Below are positions 53,654-63,123 of a stretch of DNA of 64,000 bases, piece after piece (the stretch's first letter is position 1; the number at the start of each line of letters is the position of its first letter). The translations under genes were made by a program, and so were the position numbers. The notes under the pieces were generated by a model that was given only the letters and a program-made list of their open reading frames with translations, was not told the DNA's origin and ran no database searches. The DNA is from Buchnera aphidicola (Hyalopterus amygdali). GTDB lineage: Bacteria; Pseudomonadota; Gammaproteobacteria; Enterobacterales; Enterobacteriaceae. The stretch lies in assembly GCF_964059015.1 (NCBI RefSeq), contig NZ_OZ060383.1, positions 186,001 through 250,000 of the forward strand. Direction: 5' to 3'.

Positions 53654-54720
53654 TAATTTACCTTTAAGGATGCGATGCCAATTAATAAACATATAAAGGA
53701 GAGGATCCAAAATCTTACAATAATTAGAGATTCAGATATACCTTTTATTTCATAATGATGATGAATCGGCGCCATTTTAAAAATTCTTTTTTTTCTTATT
53801 TTAAAATATATAACTTGCAATATTACTGATATAGCTTCAAGTACAAAAATACCGCCTAAAATTAATAATAACAATTCCTGGTGTAATAATATTGATATCA
53901 TTCCTAGTGCACCACCCAAAGATAGTGATCCTACATCGCCCATAAATATTTTAGCTGGATAAGCATTAAACCATAAAAATCCCAGTCCTGATCCAGTTAT
54001 TGCTGCACATAAAATACTTAGTTCATTTGCTTTTTTTAAATAAGGAATATTCATATAATGAGCAAAAAAAACATTTGAACTACACAGTGAAATAATTCCT
54101 AAACCAACAGACAAGAATATTATTGGCATGATCGCTAATCCATCTAATCCATCTGTTAAATTTACTGCATTACTGGTTCCAACAATAACAAAATAACATA
54201 AAAACATATATAAATAATTGATTTTAAAAAATATTTTAGTATAAAATGGAATAACTAATTCGATGTTTATTGAATTATTTGAATTAACATATATCATACT
54301 GATCATTATTATCGCAACTATTGATAACCAAAAAAATTTTGATAGGATTTTTAATCCTTGAGTATTTTTAAAATTTATTTTTTTGTAGTCATCTAAAAAA
54401 CCAATTATGCCACATCCTATTAGTACACCTATAACACACCAAATATAAAAATTACATAAATCACAATAAAGAAAAACACCAATTAATATTGAAATTAATA
54501 TAATTAACCCTCCCATAGTTGGTGTATTTTTTTTACAGGAATGTGTTTTTGGTCCATCCATACGTATTATTTGATATTTTTTTAAATTTTTAAAATAAGC
54601 TATAATATATGGAATAAAATATAGATTAATAAAAAAACTTGTTAATATACTAAGAATTATTCGAAATGTAATACAAGAAAATATCTTAAAATTTAAATAT
54701 TGATTAATCAATATTATCAT
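53653..54720 (-). CDS. mraY: Phospho-N-acetylmuramoyl-pentapeptide-transferase MraY
   Basis: MraY transfers phospho-MurNAc-pentapeptide to undecaprenyl phosphate, forming lipid I. The 355-residue protein has about ten membrane segments. Active-site motifs are FLDDYKKI, NAVNLTDGLDGLA, FMGDVGSLSLGGALG and the HHH loop APIHHHYE. Its start overlaps the murF 3' end by 17 bases and its stop overlaps the murD start, showing tight coupling. Confidence 0.97.
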   Translation of the reverse strand: MIILINQYLNFKIFSCITFRIILSILTSFFINLYFIPYIIAYFKNLKKYQIIRMDGPKTHSCKKNTPTMGGLIILISILIGVFLYCDLCNFYIWCVIGVLIGCGIIGFLDDYKKINFKNTQGLKILSKFFWLSIVAIIMISMIYVNSNNSINIELVIPFYTKIFFKINYLYMFLCYFVIVGTSNAVNLTDGLDGLAIMPIIFLSVGLGIISLCSSNVFFAHYMNIPYLKKANELSILCAAITGSGLGFLWFNAYPAKIFMGDVGSLSLGGALGMISILLHQELLLLILGGIFVLEAISVILQVIYFKIRKKRIFKMAPIHHHYEIKGISESLIIVRFWILSFICLLIGIASLKVN

Positions 54721-56079
54721 TTTTTTTACACTCCCTGATTAAGTATGTTACTGTTTTTTCCATTTTCGTGCTACGAGAACCCTTAATTAACACGGTAATT
54801 GTCTCTTTTTTTAAGATAATTTTTTTTAGTTTTTTATTTAATTTTATTTTATCTAAAAAATGTACTCCATTTTCAGACATTTTTGTAATTTCATGACTGT
54901 TTTCTCCAATACTAAATATAATGTCAATTTTAGATATATTAGCAATATTCCCGATCATTCTATGATATAGAATGCTATTTTTTCCTAATTCTGCCATATC
55001 TGCTACTACTAGTATTTTGTAACCTGGCATTTTTTCTAATATTTTAATTGCTGCAATCATTGATGCTACATTAGAATTATATGTATCATTAATTAAAATC
55101 TTATTGGGACTTAATTTAATTGATTCTAATCGACCAGACAAGGTAGGTGTTTTTGATAGACCATTTTGAATTTCTTTTAAAGGTATATTAATAGAGTATG
55201 CTAAAGCAGTTGCTGCTAGTGCATTGGATATATTTTGATAACCTAAACAAGGCAATGAAATGTTTACTTTTCCAGAAGGTGTGTACATGGTGAAACATGT
55301 TTTATCCGTATATATTTTAATATTTTTAGAAAAGAAATGACTTTCTTTTTTTTTTCTATAGAAAAATATACAACTTTTTTATTTTTTATCTTTTTTTTCC
55401 ATTGGGAAATATGATGACTATCTAAATTAATGATAACTGTTCCTTGAGATTGTAGTCCAGATAATATTTCTGATTTTGCTTTTGATACTCCCAACAATGA
55501 TTTAAAACCTTCTAAATGAGAATAATAAATATTATTGATTAATACAATATTTGGTTGTGCAATATTAGAAGTATAATGAATTTCGCCAGGATTGCTTCCA
55601 CCTAATTCAATTATTCCGTATTTATGTTTTTCTTCTAATCGTATTAAAGTTATAGGAACACCTATATGATTATTTAAATTATCAAATGTAGATATTGTAT
55701 TTTTATATTTTTTTAATATAGATTTAGTCATTTCTTTTACTGATGTTTTCCCACAAGAACCAGTAATTGATAATATTTGTGGATTGATTTTTTTACGAAG
55801 CCAATTAGCTATTTTTCCTAAAGCGATAGTTGTATTTTCTACAATAATATAATTAGTTTTAAATGCTATTTTTTTTTGTGTAATAATTGCAGAACAACCT
55901 TTATGTAAAACTTCTTCAATAAAATTATGTGCATCAAATTTTTTACCTTGTAAAGCGATAAAAAGAGAACCTGGGGTAATTTTTTTACTATCTATAATGA
56001 CATTGTGTATTATTAAACTTTTGCCATATAATTTACCATTCGTGATATTAGCAATTTTTTTTAATGACAAAGGAATCAT
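54704..56079 (-). CDS. murF: MurF, D-alanyl-D-alanine-adding ligase, frame broken at an A10 run
   Basis: MurF adds D-Ala-D-Ala to the tripeptide, an essential step. The N-terminal part (ATG at 56079) has the ligase P-loop TGSCGKTSVKEM and LEGFKSLLGVSKAKSEI. At the A10 run (T on the plus strand, 55346-55355) the frame breaks. Read as it stands it stops 25 codons later. In the next frame the protein resumes as ESHFFSKNIKIYTDK, then PSGKVNISLPCLG, and is conserved to its end (NDTYNSN, MAELG, LIKGSRSTKMEKTV). With A11 the gene would code for 458 residues, against 452 in E. coli. The conserved remainder argues for a working gene rescued by slippage. Confidence 0.85.
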
Positions 56080-57570
56080 GGTTTTTTTCCAATAAATTTT
56101 GTACTACTTTTTGATCTGAATAATTAATTTTTTGATTGCCAATTATTTGTTGTGTTTCATGACCTTTCCCAGATATAAAAATTATATCGTCTACTTTTGC
56201 TTGAAAAAAAATAGTCGATATTGCTTTTTTTCTATTAGGAATAATTATTATTTCTTTCTTTTTTGTACATCCTTCTAAAATTTCTTGAATAATTTTTTCT
56301 TGGTTTTCGTTTCTAGGATTATCATTAGTAAGAACTACTTTATACGCTATTTTTTCTGAAATAGTTCCCATTAGTGGACGTTTTTTTCGGTCTCTTTCTC
56401 CTCCACATCCAAATATACACCATATCTTTTTTTTTGAAAAATGTAATTGAATTGCATTCAATGCTTTTTCTAATGCATCAGGCGTATGTGCATAATCTAT
56501 AATAATTGTAGGTTTGTCAGCTGAACTGAATATTTGCATTCGACCATGTATAGGTTGAATTTTTATAGATGTATTAAGAAGATCTGATAATTTATAATTC
56601 ATTTCCAACATACAAGCTAATGCTAATAATAGATTATTTATATTAAAATCACCAATTAGAGAAGTTGATAATAAACCGTTTCCCCAACTAGATTCAAATT
56701 TAACATCGGTAAAATTATTATTAATTTTAATGCAAATAGCGTTAATCCATTTTTTAGAGTATTTTTTTTGATATGAATCTTTTATAGTCACAGCAGTTGT
56801 ATATTTGTTTGATAGTTTTTTTAACCATTTTTTTCCGTATTCATCATTGGCATTTAATATTATTTTTTGTATTCTATGTTGGCTTAAAAAAGACCATTTT
56901 GATAATTCATATTGCTTCATATTTTTATGATAATCTAAATGATCTTGTGTTAGATTTGTAAATATTCCAATATAGAATGGAATATTTTTTACACGATTTT
57001 GTATTAGCCCATGTGATGATACTTCCATAGTTACTAGCTGAATTTTTTTTTTACAGCCATATCTAAAAATGATTGAATTTCAATAGCTGAAGAAGTTGTG
57101 TTTTTTGTTTTTTTTAAAATGTTATTAAAACCATTTCCCAAAGTTCCCATAGTGCCAAATTGTTTTTTTAATAGTTTACTCCATTGATTAATTAGTTGTG
57201 TTACGGTTGTTTTTCCATTAGTTCCAGTTACGCCAATTACTTTGAGTTTATTCCCTGGTTGTTTATAAAATCTTCCTGCTAAATTTGAAACATTTTGAGA
57301 TAATTGAAAAAAATGTAATACTGGAATACTATTGATATAGTTTATATGTCCGTGTTTAAGTTTATTTTGAGTGTCTGATATAATCGCAGCTGCTTTTTTT
57401 TTAATTGCTTCAGAAATAAAATTATTTCCATCTTTTTTTGTTCCCTTAATAGCTACAAAAACATCCTTTTCATTTATTTTACGACTATCTAAAACTAATT
57501 TTGCAATTTCTTTTTTAGGAAGATTCATAATCCATGGTGATAAGAGATTTTTTAAGTTCTTTTTTTTCAT
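56048..57570 (-). CDS. murE: MurE, meso-diaminopimelate-adding ligase, frame broken at an A10 run
   Basis: MurE adds meso-diaminopimelate to UDP-MurNAc-dipeptide. The N-terminal part has the P-loop VIGVTGTNGKTTVTQL near residue 106. Translation reaches SFLDMAVKKK in the A10 run (T on the plus strand, 57043-57052) and then stops after two more codons. In the neighbouring frame the protein continues as IQLVTMEVSSHGLIQNR and is conserved to the end, with FGCGGERDRKKRPLMG and the DAP-specific DNPR motif. With A11 it would give 507 residues (495 in E. coli). Together with murF this is the second essential wall gene with the same defect. Confidence 0.85.
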
Positions 57571-57596
57571 TAATGTTCCTTAATATGTTTTTTAAT

Positions 57597-59252
57597 TTAA
57601 TTATCTGGTGCAATATTCATTTCTTTTAATACTGATTTCATTATTCTTCCAAATACTGGTGCAGCAATGGCCCCTCCATAATATTTTTTTCCTTTAGGGT
57701 TATCAATTATAATTATTAATGAAAACTTTGGATTACTGGACGGCGCAATTCCTGCAGTATAAGCAATGTATTTATTTACATAATGACCTTGGCTTCCTAA
57801 TTTTTTTGCTGTTCCAGTTTTAATTGAAACACGGTATCCTTGGACTGCTGCTTCAGAACTATTTTCGCCATATTTTTTGGTAACTTCCATCATATGAATG
57901 ACTTTTTTTACATATTTTTCAGGAAAAATTCTTTTTTCATATAATGGATGATCAATTTTAACAATAGAAAGTGGATGAGAGACGCCGTAATTTCCAATTA
58001 TCATGTATAATCTTGCTAATTGTAACGGAGTTACCATAAGTCCATATCCAAATGAAAAAGTGGCTTTTTCTAAAGTAGATAAATTTTTCTTTTTAGGAAG
58101 GAAACCTTTCTGTTCTCCAATTAATCCTAGATTAGTTGGTTGTCCTAATCCAAATTTGATATAACTATTTACTAATTGTGGAGTCGTCATAGATAGTGCA
58201 ATTTTTGATACGCCAATATTGCTAGATTTTTTTAAAATTCCCTTTATATTTAATTGGTGATTTTGTGACACATCTTTTATTTGATGTTTTCTTATAAAGT
58301 AAGGTCGAGTATTAATTATTGAGTTTTCTTGAACTATTCCAGATTTTAATGCTTCCATAATGACAATTGGTTTAACTGTAGATCCTGGTTCAAAAGAATC
58401 TGTAATAGCTCTATTACGGAGGTTTTGCTTAATAACGTATTGTGTATCATTTGGATTGTATGAAGGATTATTTACCATAGATAATATTTCTCCGGTTTTG
58501 ATATCAATTAAAATAGCAACACCGAAGTCTGCTTCATTTTCATTTATTGCTCGATTAAGTTCTTGATATACGATGGTTTGTAATTTTTTATCGATACTTA
58601 ATATTAAGTTATTAGCATCATATTTTTTAATTAAAGATTCGTTTTCTATTACTTTTCCCTGATTGTCTTGTCTTATTTTTCTTTTTCCTGGTTTTCCTGT
58701 TAAAAATAAGTTAAAACTTTTTTCTATACCTTCAATACCTTCTCCATCTATATTATTAATACCAATTAATTGAGCTGCAATTTTACCTGAAGGATAATAT
58801 CGTTTCGATTCTTCTATAAGAAAAACTCCTGGTAATTTTAATTCTTTAATATAATTTGCAATTTCTGGATTTATTTGACGTGCTAGATATATAAATTTAA
58901 TATTTTTATGAGTACTAATGCGAGATATTATTTTTTTTAATGGAATTGACAATATTTCTGATAAAGCTTTCCAGCGTATATTATTTTGAATATCATTCAT
59001 ATTTATAATTAAAGTTGGATCGATAAATACCGCATTTACTGGAACAGAAACAGCTAAGGGATATCCTGATCTATCATTAATAATTCCTCTTGCGTTAATT
59101 ACTGGTTGTATTCTAAGTGTTCGACGATCTCCTTCATAAGTTAGTTTTTTAGAGTTAATAACTTGCAGAAATATTATTCGCAACGTTAAAATTAATAAAA
59201 AGAGAAATACAATACTGCATAATGTAATAAAACGCCAGTTTATATAATTAAT
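57597..59252 (-). CDS. ftsI: Peptidoglycan transpeptidase FtsI (PBP3), start uncertain
   Basis: FtsI cross-links septal peptidoglycan. The transpeptidase motifs are SxxK in [11 protein letters not shown], SxN in SSNIGVSK and KTG in SIKTGTAKK. The TTG at 59183 lies inside the membrane anchor, and conserved residues continue upstream (NWRFITLC, then [19 protein letters not shown], matching the E. coli anchor). The frame is open back to a TGA at 59273-59271, without ATG, GTG or TTG upstream of the anchor; I set the end at a possible ATT start (59252). The only nearby ATG (59274) is in another frame and stops after three codons; one extra T would connect it. About 551 residues against 588 in E. 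coli, lacking the C-terminal tail. Confidence 0.88.
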   Translation of the reverse strand: MNYINWRFITLCSIVFLFLLILTLRIIFLQVINSKKLTYEGDRRTLRIQPVINARGIINDRSGYPLAVSVPVNAVFIDPTLIINMNDIQNNIRWKALSEILSIPLKKIISRISTHKNIKFIYLARQINPEIANYIKELKLPGVFLIEESKRYYPSGKIAAQLIGINNIDGEGIEGIEKSFNLFLTGKPGKRKIRQDNQGKVIENESLIKKYDANNLILSIDKKLQTIVYQELNRAINENEADFGVAILIDIKTGEILSMVNNPSYNPNDTQYVIKQNLRNRAITDSFEPGSTVKPIVIMEALKSGIVQENSIINTRPYFIRKHQIKDVSQNHQLNIKGILKKSSNIGVSKIALSMTTPQLVNSYIKFGLGQPTNLGLIGEQKGFLPKKKNLSTLEKATFSFGYGLMVTPLQLARLYMIIGNYGVSHPLSIVKIDHPLYEKRIFPEKYVKKVIHMMEVTKKYGENSSEAAVQGYRVSIKTGTAKKLGSQGHYVNKYIAYTAGIAPSSNPKFSLIIIIDNPKGKKYYGGAIAAPVFGRIMKSVLKEMNIAPDN

Positions 59253-59359
59253 CTTTTTTTTTTTAAATAATCATATTTTTTTTTTGTATGCATGTGTTTA
59301 AATATCTATTATGTTTTAAATGTATTTTGGTATTTTTTTAGTTAAAAATTCCGTGCTAA

Positions 59360-59602
59360 TTAAAATGTAATTGAAGAAAGAGTATTTTTTTCAATTATCA
59401 AATTTCTCCATTCATCATATTTTTTTTTTTTTTTTATATTCAAAATTTCTTCCTCAGTAATCAATAAACGAGTGTTATAAACTACAATAATAACAGCATT
59501 GGCAGAGAGAATTATTGCTAATAATAAAATCAAATGAACTTTTCCATATAATAAGAAATCATTTTTGATGATTTGTGGTAAATTATAACGTTTTTTTTTC
59601 AT
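59360..59602 (-). CDS. ftsL: Cell division protein FtsL, C-terminus possibly frameshifted
   Basis: FtsL is a small bitopic membrane protein of the divisome that works with FtsB and FtsQ. The 80-residue frame has a cytoplasmic N-terminus, one membrane segment ([20 protein letters not shown]), [11 protein letters not shown], and [12 protein letters not shown], all in register with E. coli FtsL (121 residues). It stops early. The missing C-terminal part seems to lie in another frame up to a TAA at 59318-59316, reading [12 protein letters not shown] (family RIATEKLQMQHV). An A16 run (T on the plus strand, 59420-59435) encodes five lysines in frame. The start overlaps the rsmH stop by 4 bases. Confidence 0.85.
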   Translation of the reverse strand: MKKKRYNLPQIIKNDFLLYGKVHLILLLAIILSANAVIIVVYNTRLLITEEEILNIKKKKKYDEWRNLIIEKNTLSSITF

Positions 59603-60543
59603 ATATTCTCTTTTATTTCAGCTATTCGTAGTACAGAACTACGAGATCGAGGATTTTTTTCAATTTCTTTTTGATTTGGTAAAATCCTATTAATAATTTT
59701 TAATTTAGATATTTTTAGTTGATTTAACTTTTTTTCTGTAATAGGTAAACCATAAGGAACAATTTCTTTTTTGCTATTTTTCATCATGAAATTTTTTACT
59801 ATTCTATCTTCTAAAGAATGGAAGCTAATAACTGAAATACGACCCCCTGGTTTTAATATTTTTAATGTATTTTCTAAACCTTTTTGAATTTCTTTAAATT
59901 CTTGATTGATGTAGATTCTAATTGCTTGAAAGCTTCTTTTAGCAGGATGTTTAAATTTATTTTTAGTAGGTATTGCTTTTTTTATAATTTCTACTAATTC
60001 GAAAGTAGTTTTTATTTTTTTCTTTTTACAATAATTTTTTATAGCATATGCAATTCTTTTTGAGAATCTCTCTTCTCCAAAATTTTTTAAAACAAAAGAA
60101 ATTGTTTTCATATCACTTTTGAATAGCCAATCTGAAGCAGAAATACCGATATTTGGATTCATTCTCATATCTAAAGGACCATTTCTTTTGAATGAAAATC
60201 CTCTTTTTTCATCTTCTATTTGTAGTGATGATGTTCCTAAATCAAATAAAATTCCATTTACTTTTCCAATAATATTTTTAAATTTTATATGATTTAAAAT
60301 TTTTGAAAAGTTTTCATGTACTATATGAAATCGTTTATCTTTAATTTGATTCCCTATAAAGACTGCCATTGGGTCTTTATCAATAGAATATAATTCTCCC
60401 TTTTCCCCTATTTCTTTTAAAATTGCAAGAGAATGTCCACCCATACCAAAAGTACTATCGATATAAATACCATTTTTTTCTATTTTTAACGATTTTATTA
60501 CTTCTTTTTTCATTACAGAAATATGTTTTATTTTTTGGTTCAT
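59599..60543 (-). CDS. rsmH: 16S rRNA (cytosine1402-N4)-methyltransferase RsmH
   Basis: RsmH (MraW) methylates C1402 of 16S rRNA in the decoding centre. The product has 314 residues (313 in E. coli). The SAM site [18 protein letters not shown], the [13 protein letters not shown] motif, the substrate-side PLDMRMNP, and the C-terminal [15 protein letters not shown] and [13 protein letters not shown] are complete. It is the first gene of the dcw cluster here because mraZ is absent. Confidence 0.97.
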   Translation of the reverse strand: MNQKIKHISVMKKEVIKSLKIEKNGIYIDSTFGMGGHSLAILKEIGEKGELYSIDKDPMAVFIGNQIKDKRFHIVHENFSKILNHIKFKNIIGKVNGILFDLGTSSLQIEDEKRGFSFKRNGPLDMRMNPNIGISASDWLFKSDMKTISFVLKNFGEERFSKRIAYAIKNYCKKKKIKTTFELVEIIKKAIPTKNKFKHPAKRSFQAIRIYINQEFKEIQKGLENTLKILKPGGRISVISFHSLEDRIVKNFMMKNSKKEIVPYGLPITEKKLNQLKISKLKIINRILPNQKEIEKNPRSRSSVLRIAEIKENI

Positions 60544-60574
60544 AGTGGAATATGTAGATATTAAAAAAGAAGTT

Positions 60575-60606
60575 ACATGGTCATTTTTAAAATGAAATGA
60601 CCATGT
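60575..60606 (-). terminator. Terminator hairpin between ilvH and rsmH
   Basis: ACATGGTCATTT (60575-60586) and AAATGACCATGT (60595-60606) form a perfect 12-bp stem with an 8-base loop. On the minus strand the stem is followed by AACTTCTTTTTT. It lies after ilvH and before rsmH, so it probably ends the ilvIH transcript and isolates the dcw cluster. Confidence 0.7.
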
Positions 60607-60670
60607 TTAATATAAAAATTTAGTTGATTATTTTTTAATCAAACTTTTAAAATTTATTTATAAAAAAAAG

Positions 60671-61147
60671 TTAGCCTCGAGAAATTCCGATTATTCCAGA
60701 ACGAGTCATTTCAATAATTTCTGATATATTTCGAATTATTTTAAGAAAAGAATCTAATTTTTTTGTAGTACCAGCAAGTTGTATAACGTATGTTGTAGAT
60801 GTAATATCCACAATTTGACCGCGAAATACTTCAGTAGTATGTTTTACATCGTCTTTTGTACAATTATTTTTTTGTATTTTTAGTAACATTATTTCGCGTT
60901 CTATATGCGAATTTTGTCCGATCTTAATTACTCTTAACACATCAATTAATTTATGCAGTTGTTTTTCAATTTGTTCAATAGATTTTTCATTGCCAATTGT
61001 TTGTATAGTCATTTTAGATAAACTAGGATCTTCTGTTGGTGCAACTGTAATAGTTTCTATGTTATAACCTCTTTGTGAAAAGAGTCCTATCACACGTGAT
61101 AATGCACCTGATTCATTCTCTAAGAGAATTGACAAAATTCTTCGCAT
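60671..61147 (-). CDS. ilvH: Acetolactate synthase III, small (regulatory) subunit
   Basis: IlvH is the regulatory subunit of acetohydroxyacid synthase III. It has 158 residues (163 in E. coli). The N-terminal ACT domain ([31 protein letters not shown]) binds valine for feedback inhibition; the residues of this pocket look conserved. A second ferredoxin-like domain follows. The start lies 3 bases after the ilvI stop, so the two are coupled. Confidence 0.97.
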   Translation of the reverse strand: MRRILSILLENESGALSRVIGLFSQRGYNIETITVAPTEDPSLSKMTIQTIGNEKSIEQIEKQLHKLIDVLRVIKIGQNSHIEREIMLLKIQKNNCTKDDVKHTTEVFRGQIVDITSTTYVIQLAGTTKKLDSFLKIIRNISEIIEMTRSGIIGISRG

Positions 61148-61150
61148 ATT

Positions 61151-62866
61151 TTAGGAAACCTCTTTTTTCCTTAACCACATTTCATTCATACCGCCACCTT
61201 GAATTTGCATGGGATAAACATGCTCAGAATGATCTATGTTAATATCTACAAAAACTAAATTTCCTTCGGATAATTTTTTAAATGCAAAAGTTAATTTTTC
61301 TTCTAGTTCTTCATTTTTATTTACTTTTACACCAATATGTCCATATGATTCAACTAAATTCACGAAATTTGGAAGTGAATCCATATAGGAATGTGAATGT
61401 CTACCAGAATAAATCATATCTTGCCATTGTTTAACCATACCTAAAGATGAATTATTTAAATTAACTATTAGAATAGAAAGATTATACTGTCGTGCTGTGG
61501 ATAATTCTTGAATATTCATTTGAATACTGCCATCTCCAGTAATACAAATTACAGTAGCTTTTGGTAAAGCTAATTTTACTCCTAAAGCAGCAGGTAAACC
61601 AAAACCCATTGTTCCTAATCCGCCTGAATTTATCCAACGTCTAGGTTTATTAAATTGATAATATAGTGCAGTAAACATTTGATGTTGACCTACATCAGAA
61701 GTGATATAGGAATCACCTTTTGTTAACTTAAAAAGAGTTTTAATAATTGTTTGTGGTTTGATTTTATTACTTTTTGTATTATATTTTAAACTTTTAATTT
61801 TTTTCCATTCTTCTATAGAATGCCACCACTCTTCTAAAGAGTTTGTTTGTTTTTCTTTTTGTATTAATTCTATCATTTCCTTTAAAACTTGTTTTGCATC
61901 GCCGACAATAGGGATATCTGCTGTAACAGTTTTAGAAATTGAGGTAGGATCAATATCAATATGTAAAATAGTAGCATTTGGACAGTATTTTTTTAAGTTG
62001 TTTGTTGTTCTATCGTCAAATCGTACACCAATTGCAAAAATTACATCGGCATGATGCATTGTCATATTGGCTTCATAAGTGCCATGCATGCCAAGCATAG
62101 AAATACTTTGAGTATGATTTCCTGGAAATGCACCTAATCCCATCAAGGAAGTCGTCACAGGGCAATGAATTTTTTCTGCAAATATACGTAATTCTTCGCT
62201 ACTATTAGAAGTAATTATTCCACCGCCTGCGTAAATTACAGGTTTTTTCGCTTTTAATAATGTACGTAATGCTTTTTTAATTTGTCCTTGATGCCCTTTC
62301 GTATTTGGATTATAAGAACGTATATGTATGCTTTTTGGCCATGAAAAATTATATTTATTTCTTTTTTTTAAAATATCTTTTGGCAAATCAATAACTACTG
62401 GTCCAGGTCGTCCAGTAGATGCTAACCAAAAAGCTTTTTTAAAAACAGTAGGTATATCTTCAGTTTTTTTTACTAAAAAACTATGTTTTACTATGGGACG
62501 AGAAATACCAATCATATCACATTCTTGAAATGCGTCGTACCCAATTAATGATGATGCTACTTGACCAGAAATCACTATCATTGGAATAGAGTCCATGTAA
62601 GCTGTAGCAATACCAGTAATAGCGTTAGTGGCACCTGGACCAGAAGTCACCAGTACAACACCTATTTTTCCAGTAGATCTTGCGTATCCATCCGCCATAT
62701 GGGTTGCAGCTTGTTCGTGTCGTACTAAAATGTGTTCAATCCCCCCAACAGTTTTAAGGGCATCATAAATATCTAGTACGGCACCACCAGGATAACCAAA
62801 TATATGCTGTATTCCCTGATTAACTAATGATCTAATGACCATTTCGGCTCCTGATAATATTTCCAA
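61151..62866 (-). CDS. ilvI: Acetolactate synthase III, large (catalytic) subunit
   Basis: IlvI catalyses the first common step of valine, leucine and isoleucine synthesis with thiamine diphosphate. The 571-residue product (574 in E. coli) begins at a TTG (62866), backed by a perfect GGAGG seven bases upstream and by [14 protein letters not shown] matching the E. coli start. The catalytic glutamate is in [18 protein letters not shown], and the TPP/Mg motif is [20 protein letters not shown] with NLNNSSLG. Supplies branched-chain amino acids to the host and 2-oxoisovalerate to PanB. Confidence 0.97.
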   Translation of the reverse strand: MEILSGAEMVIRSLVNQGIQHIFGYPGGAVLDIYDALKTVGGIEHILVRHEQAATHMADGYARSTGKIGVVLVTSGPGATNAITGIATAYMDSIPMIVISGQVASSLIGYDAFQECDMIGISRPIVKHSFLVKKTEDIPTVFKKAFWLASTGRPGPVVIDLPKDILKKRNKYNFSWPKSIHIRSYNPNTKGHQGQIKKALRTLLKAKKPVIYAGGGIITSNSSEELRIFAEKIHCPVTTSLMGLGAFPGNHTQSISMLGMHGTYEANMTMHHADVIFAIGVRFDDRTTNNLKKYCPNATILHIDIDPTSISKTVTADIPIVGDAKQVLKEMIELIQKEKQTNSLEEWWHSIEEWKKIKSLKYNTKSNKIKPQTIIKTLFKLTKGDSYITSDVGQHQMFTALYYQFNKPRRWINSGGLGTMGFGLPAALGVKLALPKATVICITGDGSIQMNIQELSTARQYNLSILIVNLNNSSLGMVKQWQDMIYSGRHSHSYMDSLPNFVNLVESYGHIGVKVNKNEELEEKLTFAFKKLSEGNLVFVDINIDHSEHVYPMQIQGGGMNEMWLRKKEVS

Positions 62867-62871
62867 CTTTT

Positions 62872-62876
62872 CCTCC
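62872..62876 (-). promoter_or_regulatory. Strong Shine-Dalgarno site deciding the ilvI TTG start
   Basis: GGAGG on the minus strand (CCTCC on the plus strand) lies 5 to 9 bases before the TTG at 62866-62864. Such a full match is uncommon in this window and supports a TTG start for a conserved protein. Confidence 0.7.
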
Positions 62877-63123
62877 AGGATGCTAATTTATTAGGTTTTA
62901 TTTTCTAGTTTTCTATTTGTAGTTTATCCTGATAGTTTATTTAGATAAAATCAGATTTGTTTAATATATAAAATTCTTTGTATTGTTTATTTAATATAAT
63001 AATAAATTTAAAATGTCTAGAAAACTAATTTTTTTAATTAGGATAATTTATATTATTACAAATATAATAAATATTATCAATCTATTGAAATAAATTTAAA
63101 TATATTAAAAGTAATTTTTTAAT

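Noticed and set aside
53654..53710. An upstream extension of murD through the end of mraY
   Set aside because: The family start is at the ATG at 53653, coupled to the mraY stop; the extra residues have no homology.
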